Source of the DNA: Saprospiraceae bacterium UBA6168
GTDB taxonomy: Bacteria > Bacteroidota > Bacteroidia > Chitinophagales > Saprospiraceae
Assembly (NCBI GenBank): GCA_002435785.1
Contig: DIUC01000066.1
Coordinates: forward strand, 84,027-148,026
DNA length: 64,000 nt
Direction: 5' to 3'
Positions 17,007 through 24,429 of this stretch are shown here, piece by piece (positions within the stretch are counted from its first letter, which is position 1; the number at the start of each line of letters is the position of its first letter). The translations under genes were made by a program, and so were the position numbers. A model generated the notes under the pieces. It worked only from the letters and a program-made list of their open reading frames with translations, was not told the DNA's origin and searched no databases.

Positions 17007-18395
17007 TCAGTTTTTGATGAGTTGGATGGCTTTGTCCAAGGTTTCGTTGAAGGCAGAGTTGGCAGCACTGGCGTCCTCCCAGTTCAGCGCCCGCAGCAAG
17101 GTCACGTCCTGGAATGCTTTTTCGCCCTGCATTCCCCAAAATGCCAGCACGTCCACGGCTTTTTTGAAGTGAATTTCATTGTCGCCACGAAGGCATTGCA
17201 CCACGAAGTGCTGCACCGTTACGTTGTCACGCATCCTGAACAACCTATTGAAAACATAATTCCGCCAGTAGCTTTCCTCCGCTTCATATTTCAGCAAATC
17301 AATCAGTACCTCCGCCCCTTTTTCGGCATCAAACTTTTTGATGAGCAATTCGGCGATAGCCTGCTGCGCCTTCGGTGTCGCCGTTTTTGCCGCTTCGCAA
17401 CACCGTTCACTAACGTTTTTCACCCCATTGTATGCCAGGGTTTCGGCGAGTGAGGCAAGCACGGTTTCGTTGTCTTCCTCGCCCAACCGCTGCGTGTATT
17501 TTTCTATCAACTCCGCCCGCCAAGCCGCCTCCTCGGCAGCGGTGGCCTTGTACTCCTCCATGAATCCGTCCCTCCCGATGTTGTGGACATTGCCGCCACT
17601 TTCCATGAAAAGCTGCTTCGATATTTCGTTATCCGAAGCTCCGGGAGCTTGTTGCCTTTTCGCCCGGCGGCCCAGGTAATTTTCTATGGCCGCCTTGAAC
17701 CCCGGCGACAGTTTCGCCCCCAGCCCGTCCGGCCGGGTGAGGAACTGCTCGAAGGAGGTATAGGACAAATAAACCAGTCCTTCCCGCCAGTTCGTGGCTC
17801 CCATCTCTATGCCATAAATCCGCACAATGCCAAAGTCCATTGCATTGTGGTCGCCCTCTTCCCAACTTGGCCCATCCAGGCCCATCGGATATTCGAACAG
17901 CTCAAAATGCTTGTACGAAGCCGGGCTTCCCACTTGCGCAAAAGCGTTGCGGATATTGGCCACCAACTGTTTCCGCACCTGCAAATCGGGTATCGGCAAC
18001 AGCGGTCCGAAAAACCAAAAATCGCTGAACAACTGCTCGTGTACCTTGCCCGGCACCTGGCTGTATTCCGGTGAAACATCCTTGTAAAACAGCCCTTCCG
18101 GGTTAATAGTCAGCTCCCACTCGTAGGTGTTCGTCACCTTCGTGGTGTACATGAACTTTTGCTCCGCAATGCGCCGGGGCAGGAGCTGTTTCCAAAAATC
18201 ATAGCGCAACAGGGCAGTTTCCGACAGCTCGCCATACAGCTCCTCCGCCAGCGGGATTAGGGCTTTCATGGCTTCGTTGCGCACGGCCAGCGGCTCGCCC
18301 GACAGCGGCTCATAGGCTTCGAGCAGCTCCGCCACCGACCATTTTTTGGTGGTGCCGAGTTCTTGTCGTATGCCGTTTTCAGTGAATTGAATCAT
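17007..18395 (-). CDS. HEAT-like repeat protein, unknown (462 residues)
   Basis: The frame is open from 18815, but that region is the shadow of the upstream gene. The ATG at 18395 (MIQFTENGIRQELG) overlaps the stop of the DUF3592 gene by 4 bases and is clearly the start. Residues about 1-250 form a domain with many aromatic residues (SDFWFFGPLLPIPDL, ELFEYPMGLDGPSWEEG). Residues 290-462 are helical pairs of HEAT type (KAQQAIAELLIKKFDAEKG, YVFNRLFRMRDNVTVQHFVV). HEAT scaffolds usually mediate protein contacts. It is probably the soluble partner of the membrane proteins in the same transcript. Confidence 0.65.
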   Translation of the reverse strand: MIQFTENGIRQELGTTKKWSVAELLEAYEPLSGEPLAVRNEAMKALIPLAEELYGELSETALLRYDFWKQLLPRRIAEQKFMYTTKVTNTYEWELTINPEGLFYKDVSPEYSQVPGKVHEQLFSDFWFFGPLLPIPDLQVRKQLVANIRNAFAQVGSPASYKHFELFEYPMGLDGPSWEEGDHNAMDFGIVRIYGIEMGATNWREGLVYLSYTSFEQFLTRPDGLGAKLSPGFKAAIENYLGRRAKRQQAPGASDNEISKQLFMESGGNVHNIGRDGFMEEYKATAAEEAAWRAELIEKYTQRLGEEDNETVLASLAETLAYNGVKNVSERCCEAAKTATPKAQQAIAELLIKKFDAEKGAEVLIDLLKYEAEESYWRNYVFNRLFRMRDNVTVQHFVVQCLRGDNEIHFKKAVDVLAFWGMQGEKAFQDVTLLRALNWEDASAANSAFNETLDKAIQLIKN

Positions 18396-18847
18396 TGCTT
18401 TTGTTTTGAAAAAAATAGGATGTTGAACAGCCATGGGTAGCCAATCAAGCACATTGCGAAGCCGAAAATACCGAACACCAGCGGCAGTACCCATGCGTCG
18501 CCGCCCTCCATCGTTGCCTTGGCCGGGTCCTCGGGCAGGTACCAGATGTCCACCATTTGGCCGACTTGGTGAGTCTGCATGGCGGTGTAAAGCGTCGAGT
18601 AATATTTGCGCTGCTCGCCCATTTCGGTGTTGAACTGCACGACCGGGGCGAAGGAGTTGGGCGTCACCGTCTCGCCCACTTTTCGGGGCCGCCGCGCCAT
18701 TTCGACGACCATGCCCTGAGCCAGTTTGCCAGTCTTGAGGATGCGGCCCGTGCTTTGCCATTCCCGAAGGGCAATGATGGCGAAGAGTGTGCCGCCGAGG
18801 CAAAAGACCAAGCAAACGACGAGGTTGATTTTTTTCCTGATTCCCAT
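18392..18847 (-). CDS. DUF3592 family membrane protein (151 residues)
   Basis: The open frame extends to 19507, but the ATG at 18847 (MGIRKKINLVVCLVFCLGG) is the sensible start. One membrane helix lies near each end (VVCLVFCLGGTLFAIIAL and WVLPLVFGIFGFAMCLIG). They enclose a small beta domain with the DUF3592 pattern: FAPVVQFNTEMGEQRKYYS, then VGQMVDIWYLPEDPAKA. The role of the family is unknown. It appears to be the first gene of the transcript 18847-14682. Confidence 0.75.
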   Translation of the reverse strand: MGIRKKINLVVCLVFCLGGTLFAIIALREWQSTGRILKTGKLAQGMVVEMARRPRKVGETVTPNSFAPVVQFNTEMGEQRKYYSTLYTAMQTHQVGQMVDIWYLPEDPAKATMEGGDAWVLPLVFGIFGFAMCLIGYPWLFNILFFSKQKQ

Positions 18848-19020
18848 TTGCACAGCACTATTGTTTGTAAAAGTATCTGCTGCTGTCCCCCTTTTTTTGT
18901 CATGGCAGAATGCCAACTGTAACGTCAAGCGGGCTGCATAACGTGAAAATCCTACCCAAACAGACAACAAACATGACGTTGCAGTTTGTCTTCGACAATC
19001 CCAAAAGGGATAGCAAGCAT

Positions 19021-19320
19021 TTACTTGCAAAAAACATGGTGGACCAAAAACAGCAGGGCCAGCCCGCCCACGATGAGCAGCGGCACTGCGGGCAGCCATA
19101 TCAGGATATTGGCCACGAGCAGCTTGCCGAGGCTTTTCAGCCAAAATGCCAGCGCAATCCAACCCGCCAGCAGCAGCACCATCAGCCACATCGCCCAACT
19201 GTGTTCGCTGCCCGGCTGCCCTTTCATGATTTGGATACTGCTGACCGTACTCGTCACAGCGACGAGGAAAAAGATGCCGCTCAACACAGCACCGATATGG
19301 AAGAAAATGGTAGCTTTCAT
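19021..19320 (-). CDS. Small membrane protein, unknown (99 residues)
   Basis: Starting at the ATG at 19320 (MKATIFFHIGAVLSGIFFLV), the product has three or four hydrophobic segments with almost no loops, the others being WAMWLMVLLLAGWIALAFWL and ILIWLPAVPLLIVGGLALLFLV. It lies 173 bases upstream of the DUF3592 gene on the same strand. An imperfect inverted repeat (18915-18927 with 18974-18986, 12 of 13) lies between them. No family is recognised. Confidence 0.55.
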   Translation of the reverse strand: MKATIFFHIGAVLSGIFFLVAVTSTVSSIQIMKGQPGSEHSWAMWLMVLLLAGWIALAFWLKSLGKLLVANILIWLPAVPLLIVGGLALLFLVHHVFCK

Positions 19321-19445
19321 TTGACCATCGGAAGTTAATGATGAATGATGGGACAAAATTATTGGGCAGTATGGCCGTGGCGAATTTTATTGCCCCGAAG
19401 CAGGGTGAAATCAAAAACAGCCGGGGCAAATTTGGATTGAAGTAC

Positions 19446-19496
19446 TGCCGAACCCCAGTTCGGCAACGAGGTTTCCGCCGAACTGGGGGCTCGGCA
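19446..19496. repeat. Imperfect inverted repeat between divergent genes
   Basis: Arms 19446-19465 (TGCCGAACCCCAGTTCGGCA) and 19477-19496 (GCCGAACTGGGGGCTCGGCA) pair with one bulge and few mismatches, and each arm is itself partly palindromic. The element lies in the 306-base spacer between the 99-residue membrane protein gene and the oxidoreductase operon. That spacer has no other gene, and a TAnnTTTG match (TACTTTTG) lies at 19527-19534. Confidence 0.55.
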
Positions 19497-19626
19497 ATAC
19501 ATGCCAACCAGCATTTTTGAGGAGATTACTTTTGTTTTTCTTTGAACGACGTAAGAAATATTGGCCAAAAAACTATCTTTCCGCTTCGTTTTAATTGAGT
19601 AATGAAGCAATAAACCACCCATCGTT

Positions 19627-20085
19627 ATGGCTAAATACAACATCACCGTCAACGGCAAAAAGCGCCAAGTCGAAGCTGACTCCGACACCCCGCTGCTCTG
19701 GGTACTGCGCGACAACCTCCACCTCTACGGCACCAAGTACGGCTGCGGAATCGCCGAGTGCGGAGCTTGCACCATCCATTACAACGGCAACCCCATGCGC
19801 GCTTGCACCATGACGGTCGGCAGTGTGGGGGAGGCTGCCATCACCACCATCGAGGGCCTTTCCGAAAACACCAACCATCCCGTGCTACAAGCCTGGCGGG
19901 AGCATGACGTGCCACAATGCGGCTACTGCCAAGCCGGCCAAATCATGACCGCTGCCGCCCTGCTCGCCGAAACCCCCAACCCCGACGACGACGAAATAGA
20001 GGCGGCTATGTACACCAATATTTGCCGCTGCGGCACGTACAACAAAATCATGGCAGCAGTGAAAACGGCAGCATCAATGAAATGA
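19627..20085 (+). CDS. iorA: Isoquinoline 1-oxidoreductase-type [2Fe-2S] subunit
   Basis: This 152-residue small subunit of a molybdenum hydroxylase has two iron-sulfur domains. The plant-ferredoxin-like one has CGIAECGACTI plus a fourth Cys in RACTM. The all-helical one has CGYCQAGQIM and a CRC motif in NICRCGTYNKI. The subunit passes electrons from the molybdenum site of the large subunit to an outside acceptor. There is no FAD subunit gene, as expected for the isoquinoline-oxidoreductase branch rather than the xanthine dehydrogenase branch. The large-subunit gene follows after 105 bases. There is no signal peptide; export would occur together with the large subunit. The real substrate is unknown. 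Confidence 0.92.
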   Translation: MAKYNITVNGKKRQVEADSDTPLLWVLRDNLHLYGTKYGCGIAECGACTIHYNGNPMRACTMTVGSVGEAAITTIEGLSENTNHPVLQAWREHDVPQCGYCQAGQIMTAAALLAETPNPDDDEIEAAMYTNICRCGTYNKIMAAVKTAASMK

Positions 20086-20090
20086 GGATT

Positions 20091-20180
20091 GGTGATTGGT
20101 GATTGGTAACTGGTGATTGGCTGATGGTCGAATTCCCCAACCCCCAATTACCAGTTACCAGCCACCAATCACCAATCACC
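20091..20180. repeat. ATTGGTG tandem repeat arranged as an inverted repeat
   Basis: Degenerate units of GATTGGTG/ACTGGTG on the left and CACCAATC/CCAGTTAC on the right can fold back on each other. The element occupies nearly the whole gap between the two oxidoreductase subunit genes. It has the same architecture as several other spacers in this window but a different unit sequence. Confidence 0.6.
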
Positions 20181-20190
20181 ACTTACCATT

Positions 20191-22326
20191 ATGGACAATA
20201 ATCGCCGCAACTTCATCAAAATCACCGCTACCGTCGGCGGCGGCCTCATGCTTGGCTTCTCTTGGCTCAAGCCTTCCGGCGAAAAAGGTGGCACAGACCT
20301 GCACACCGATTTCATCGAACTCAACGGCTACCTGAAAATAGCGCCCGACGGCAAAGTCACCATCCAGTCGCCGAACCCAGAGGTAGGTCAAAACGTGAAA
20401 ACCTCCATGCCCATGATTGTGGCAGAAGAGCTTGGCGTGAACTGGAAGGACGTCATCGTGGAGCAGGCCCCCCTCAACACCGCCGTGTTCAAGCGGCAGG
20501 TGGCCGGCGGCAGCCAATCCATCCGGCAGACTTGGACGACGCTGCGCACGGCGGGCGCCACCGCCCGGCACCTGCTCATCGAGGCCGCCGCAAAACAGTG
20601 GGGCGTCAGCCCTTCCGAATGCAGCGCATCCGAAAGCACCGTGCGGCACACCAGCGGCAAGACGGCCTCCTACGGTAGCTTGGCCACCTTGGCCGCCACC
20701 CTCACCCCGCCCGAACCGGAGCAGGTAAAACTGAAAGACCCTTCCGAGTTCACCCTCATTGGCACCAGCCAAATCAACGTGGACATGGAGGACATCCTCA
20801 CCGGAAAACCCATCTTTGGCATGGACCAGCACCGGCCCGGCATGATGTACTCCACGGCGCTGCGCCCTCCGGCCTTCGGCCAAAAACTGAAGTCCTTCGA
20901 CGACAGGGCCGCCCGTGCCGTCAACGGCGTTCAGCAGGTTTTTCGCTTCGCAAACGACAAGGTAGCCGTGGTGGCCACCTCTACCTGGGCCGCCATCAAG
21001 GGCAAAAAAGCGCTCCAAGCCATTTGGGAAGACGATGGAACGCTCGAAAGCACCGCTTCGCAAAACGAGGCCATGCGCAAGAAGCTCGACGAGCCAGCCG
21101 CCCAGCCCAAGCGCAGCGACGGCGACGTGAAGGCCGCCTTCGCCGCCGCCGAAAAGGTCATCGAGCGGGTGTACGAAGCACCGTTCTTGCCGCACAACCC
21201 CATGGAACCCGGCAACTTCTTCGCCCACGTGACGGCGGACAAAGTGGAACTCTCCGGCCCGGCACAAGCGCCGGAGCGCTTCCGAAAGGAAGTAGCCGAC
21301 CTCCTAAAACGGGACGAAAGCACCATCTCCATCGGCCTCACCCGCATGGGCGGCGGCTTCGGGCGGCGGCTTCGGGGCGACTTCGTGCTGGAGGCCGCCG
21401 AGATTTCGAGCATTGCGCAAGCGCCCGTGCTGCACGTCTATACCCGTGAGGACGACATGACAGCGGGCATCTACCGCCCTGCTTGCCAGTACAAGTTCCG
21501 GGCGGCCATCAAGGGCGGCAGGATGACGGGCTACCACCTCACCGGGGCCGGCATGAACATGGACAACACCGTGCGGGAGAACTACTTCCCCGCTGGGGCC
21601 ATCGAGCATTGTCTCATCGAATCGCACAACATACCGAGCAAGGTGACCATCGGGCCGTGGCGGGCACCCGTGACCAACTTCCTTGCCACCGCCGAGCAGA
21701 GCTTCCTCGACGAGGTGGCTGAGGCGCTGGGCCAGGACGCCGTGCAGTTCCGCCTCGACCTTTACGAGCGGGCAAGGACCAACCCCGTCGGCAAGTTCGA
21801 CTACGACGTGGAAAAGTCCGTCGGCGTGATAAAACTGGCAGCGGAAAAGGCCAACTGGGGCGCACCGAAGGCCATTGGGGCAACGGGGACCCACCAGGGG
21901 TTCAGTGCCTACTATTCCCACAACTCTTACGTGGCCGAGGTGGCCGAGCTACAAAACACTGGCCGAAAGACGGTGGTGAAAAAGGTCATCTGTGCCGTGG
22001 ACTGCGGCATCGTCATCAACCCCATCGCCGCCATCAACCAGGCGGAGGGCGGCGTAGTGGATGGCATCGGCCATGCGATGTACGGCGATTTTGATTTTGT
22101 GGACGGCAAACCGCAGCAGGACAATTTCGACACCTTCCGCCTCGTGCGCATGGGCGAGCAGCCCGCCGTGGAGGTGCATTTCGTGAAGAGCAACAACGAC
22201 CCCACCGGCCTCGGCGAGCCAACGCTGCCACCAGCCGGGGGCGCCGTGGCCAATGCGTTCTACCGGGCAACGGGCCAGCGGATTTACGTGCAGCCATTCG
22301 TGAAGGGGGTGAAGGGGCTTGGGTAG
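20191..22326 (+). CDS. iorB: Isoquinoline 1-oxidoreductase-type molybdopterin subunit
   Basis: A 711-residue molybdopterin-binding large subunit. It begins with a twin-arginine signal (MDNNRRNFIKITATVGGGLM), so the assembled enzyme is exported folded. Family landmarks are GGSQSIRQTWTTLRTAGATA, MGGGFGRRLRGDF, the cofactor-contact region AVDCGIVINPIAAINQAEGG, and the catalytic-Glu loop GLGEPTLPPAGGAVANAF. The enzyme type hydroxylates aromatic heterocycles or oxidises aldehydes with water-derived oxygen; which substrate applies cannot be read from sequence. It depends on the small [2Fe-2S] subunit encoded just upstream. Confidence 0.92.
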   Translation: MDNNRRNFIKITATVGGGLMLGFSWLKPSGEKGGTDLHTDFIELNGYLKIAPDGKVTIQSPNPEVGQNVKTSMPMIVAEELGVNWKDVIVEQAPLNTAVFKRQVAGGSQSIRQTWTTLRTAGATARHLLIEAAAKQWGVSPSECSASESTVRHTSGKTASYGSLATLAATLTPPEPEQVKLKDPSEFTLIGTSQINVDMEDILTGKPIFGMDQHRPGMMYSTALRPPAFGQKLKSFDDRAARAVNGVQQVFRFANDKVAVVATSTWAAIKGKKALQAIWEDDGTLESTASQNEAMRKKLDEPAAQPKRSDGDVKAAFAAAEKVIERVYEAPFLPHNPMEPGNFFAHVTADKVELSGPAQAPERFRKEVADLLKRDESTISIGLTRMGGGFGRRLRGDFVLEAAEISSIAQAPVLHVYTREDDMTAGIYRPACQYKFRAAIKGGRMTGYHLTGAGMNMDNTVRENYFPAGAIEHCLIESHNIPSKVTIGPWRAPVTNFLATAEQSFLDEVAEALGQDAVQFRLDLYERARTNPVGKFDYDVEKSVGVIKLAAEKANWGAPKAIGATGTHQGFSAYYSHNSYVAEVAELQNTGRKTVVKKVICAVDCGIVINPIAAINQAEGGVVDGIGHAMYGDFDFVDGKPQQDNFDTFRLVRMGEQPAVEVHFVKSNNDPTGLGEPTLPPAGGAVANAFYRATGQRIYVQPFVKGVKGLG

Positions 22327-22467
22327 GACAGCCTTTCAGGCTGTCCCGTCCAAGGCGTTTACGCCGCTATCGCCCTAAAGGGCTGGGCTGGGACCTTCAA
22401 AGGGGGGTACGCCGCCATCGCCCTAAAGGGCTTGGACGGGACGGCCTAAAGGCCATGCTACCAATTC
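22327..22467. repeat. Palindrome-rich intergenic repeat block, copy 1
   Basis: The spacer after iorB contains nested palindromes: GACAGCCTTTCAGGCTGTC (22327-22345), GGCGTTTACGCC (22354-22365), two copies of CGCCCTAAAGGGC, and GGCCTAAAGGCC. The last 49 bases (22419-22467) recur without change at 59062-59110. This is a dispersed REP-like or MITE-like element, here present as about one and a half copies. Confidence 0.8.
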
Positions 22468-22496
22468 AACCAATTCACTAATTCACCAATTCACAC

Positions 22497-23396
22497 ATGT
22501 CCCTCTCCATCGGCCTCGATATCGGCGGCACCAACATCAAGACCGTGGTCATTGACCAGGCAGGCAACCACCTCCACCAAAGCACTCGCAGCACGGGTCA
22601 ACACTACCAAGCCGAGGATGAATGGGTTTGGAAAAACGCCGTCCGGGATGTTTTTTTTGAGCTAAAGAAGGAATTTGGAGGGCAAACGCTGGCCGTTGGC
22701 ATCTCCGCTCCAGGCCTCGCCAATGCCGACAACTCGGCCATCACCTGTATGCCCGGCCGGCTCTTCGGGCTGGAGGGCTTCCAATGGTCGGCGTTTTTCG
22801 GCGAGCGGGTCTGGGTGCTCAACGACGGCCATGCGGCGATGGTGGCGGAGGCCCGTTTTGGCGCAGCCAAAGGAACAAATAACGCCGTGCTGCTCACGCT
22901 TGGCACGGGTGTCGGCGGCGGCATACTCATTGGCGGCGAGCTGTACCAAGGGCATTCCCAACAGGCCGGGCATGTCGGCCACACCACCGTCAATGCGAAC
23001 GACATACACCGGGACGCTACCGGAATGCCAGGTGCCATCGAGGAGCATATCGGCAACGAGTCGGTCGTGCGCCGCTCGCATGGCCGCTTCCAGAACACCT
23101 ACGAATTGGTGGCGGCCTACCAGCGTGGCGACCACTTTGGCGCATGGCTCTGGCTCGATTCCGTGCAAAAATTGGCCGTCAGCATCTGCTCACTGACCAA
23201 CCTGCTCTCACCGGAAATGGTGGTCTTGGGCGGCGGCATCACCAAGGCAGGGGAGGCGCTGTTCCAGCCGTTGCAGTCGTTTGTGGACTTGTACGAGTGG
23301 CGACCTGGCGGGAAACAGGTGCGCATCGTTCAGGCCAAATTTGGTGAGTTTGCAGGGGCGACGGGGGCGGCAGCGTTTGCGTATGGCAGAACTTAG
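22497..23396 (+). CDS. ROK-family sugar kinase
   Basis: This 299-residue cytoplasmic kinase has the ROK pattern: SIGLDIGGTNIKTVVID (phosphate 1), WVLNDGHAAMVAEARFG with catalytic Asp, LTLGTGVGGGILIGG (phosphate 2), and the substrate loop QQAGHVGHTTVN. The cysteine zinc-binding cluster that usually follows this His is missing; the segment reads NANDIHRDATGMPGAIE. Some ROK sugar kinases lack the zinc site, so activity remains plausible. A SIS-domain gene follows after 76 bases, suggesting that the two act on an amino sugar (phosphorylation, then isomerisation or ether cleavage). The exact sugar is unknown. Confidence 0.85.
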   Translation: MSLSIGLDIGGTNIKTVVIDQAGNHLHQSTRSTGQHYQAEDEWVWKNAVRDVFFELKKEFGGQTLAVGISAPGLANADNSAITCMPGRLFGLEGFQWSAFFGERVWVLNDGHAAMVAEARFGAAKGTNNAVLLTLGTGVGGGILIGGELYQGHSQQAGHVGHTTVNANDIHRDATGMPGAIEEHIGNESVVRRSHGRFQNTYELVAAYQRGDHFGAWLWLDSVQKLAVSICSLTNLLSPEMVVLGGGITKAGEALFQPLQSFVDLYEWRPGGKQVRIVQAKFGEFAGATGAAAFAYGRT

Positions 23397-23472
23397 AAAT
23401 CGAAGATTCACGCAAGTAATTGAAGAATTGCCCATTCAATCCATCAATCCTTGATTTATTCAATCCTTTAAA

Positions 23473-24246
23473 ATGAACGTCATCCAAGACTACCTCCAAA
23501 AAAGCCAGCAAATCCTCCATGCCGTTGCGCAGCAAGAAGACGAAATCCGACTTGCTGCGCAATGGTTCACCGATACCATCCTCGCCGGGCGCATGGTGCA
23601 TGTGTTCGGGAGCGGTCACAGCCGCATCATGGTAGAGGAGATGTGGCCCCGCTACGGCTCGTTCCCTGGATTCAACCCCATCGTCGAGCTATCGCTGACC
23701 TTCCACAACCCCGTCGTGGGAGCGAACGGGCAGCGGCAGGCCATGTTCCTCGAAAACGTGGCGGGCTTGGCTGGGCGCATCCTCCGCAATTTTGACCTAA
23801 AGCCCGTGGACACGGCGCTCGTTGTCTCGTCCAGCGGCTGCAACGTGGTGCCCATCGAAATGGCCGAGGGCTTCCAGCAAAAAGGCATCAAGGTCGTGGC
23901 GCTCGTGAGCCAAGCGCACTTGGACGCCAGCACCAGCAAGCGTCCCGACGGCAAGAAGCTCACCGACTTCGCCGACCTCGTGCTGGACACGGGCGCCCCC
24001 ATCGGCGACTCAATGGTCTATGTGCCGGGATTAGAAACGCCCGTAGCGCCTGGTTCCACGGTCGGTGGGGTGCTGCTCGTCAATTGCATCAAAGCGGAAG
24101 TTGCAAGGCTGCTCACCGCCGCCGGACAACCCCCGAAGGTACTCACCGCTGGGGCCATCGTCGGCCCAGAACGTGCCACGGAACTCTTCGAGGCGGCCTA
24201 TGACGAACATGCCCATCGGTTGGCGAGGTTGTTTGCGAATATTTGA
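23473..24246 (+). CDS. SIS-domain sugar-phosphate binding protein
   Basis: A 257-residue cytoplasmic protein with one SIS fold: MVHVFGSGHSRIMVEEM (first phosphate loop), TALVVSSSGCNVVPIEMA (second loop), and the core strand KVVALVSQAHL. It resembles the UPF0309 group of uncharacterised SIS proteins rather than MurQ or GlmS. It is coupled to a ROK kinase gene 76 bases upstream, which points to amino-sugar or cell-wall sugar use. Whether it is an isomerase, lyase or regulator cannot be decided. Confidence 0.82.
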   Translation: MNVIQDYLQKSQQILHAVAQQEDEIRLAAQWFTDTILAGRMVHVFGSGHSRIMVEEMWPRYGSFPGFNPIVELSLTFHNPVVGANGQRQAMFLENVAGLAGRILRNFDLKPVDTALVVSSSGCNVVPIEMAEGFQQKGIKVVALVSQAHLDASTSKRPDGKKLTDFADLVLDTGAPIGDSMVYVPGLETPVAPGSTVGGVLLVNCIKAEVARLLTAAGQPPKVLTAGAIVGPERATELFEAAYDEHAHRLARLFANI

Positions 24247-24429
24247 TTTTGTTTTGTTGCGCAAAAAGCAATAAGCTGATCGTGTTTTTTTCCTTTGTGA
24301 GTTCGTAGGATAGTTCAAAGATTTATCCAAATGTCCTCATTAGTTGCTGGAGCTCAACGCATTTTTTGGCATAATCGAATAATCGAAATAGCAACAACTG
24401 AAAGCAAAAATTGCAATAATGTGAGCAGG

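Noticed and set aside
20176..21267. Long minus-strand open frame of 363 codons
   Set aside because: It lies wholly inside the oxidoreductase large-subunit gene, has skewed Gly/His/Val composition and no motifs; it results from the G+C-rich third positions of iorB.
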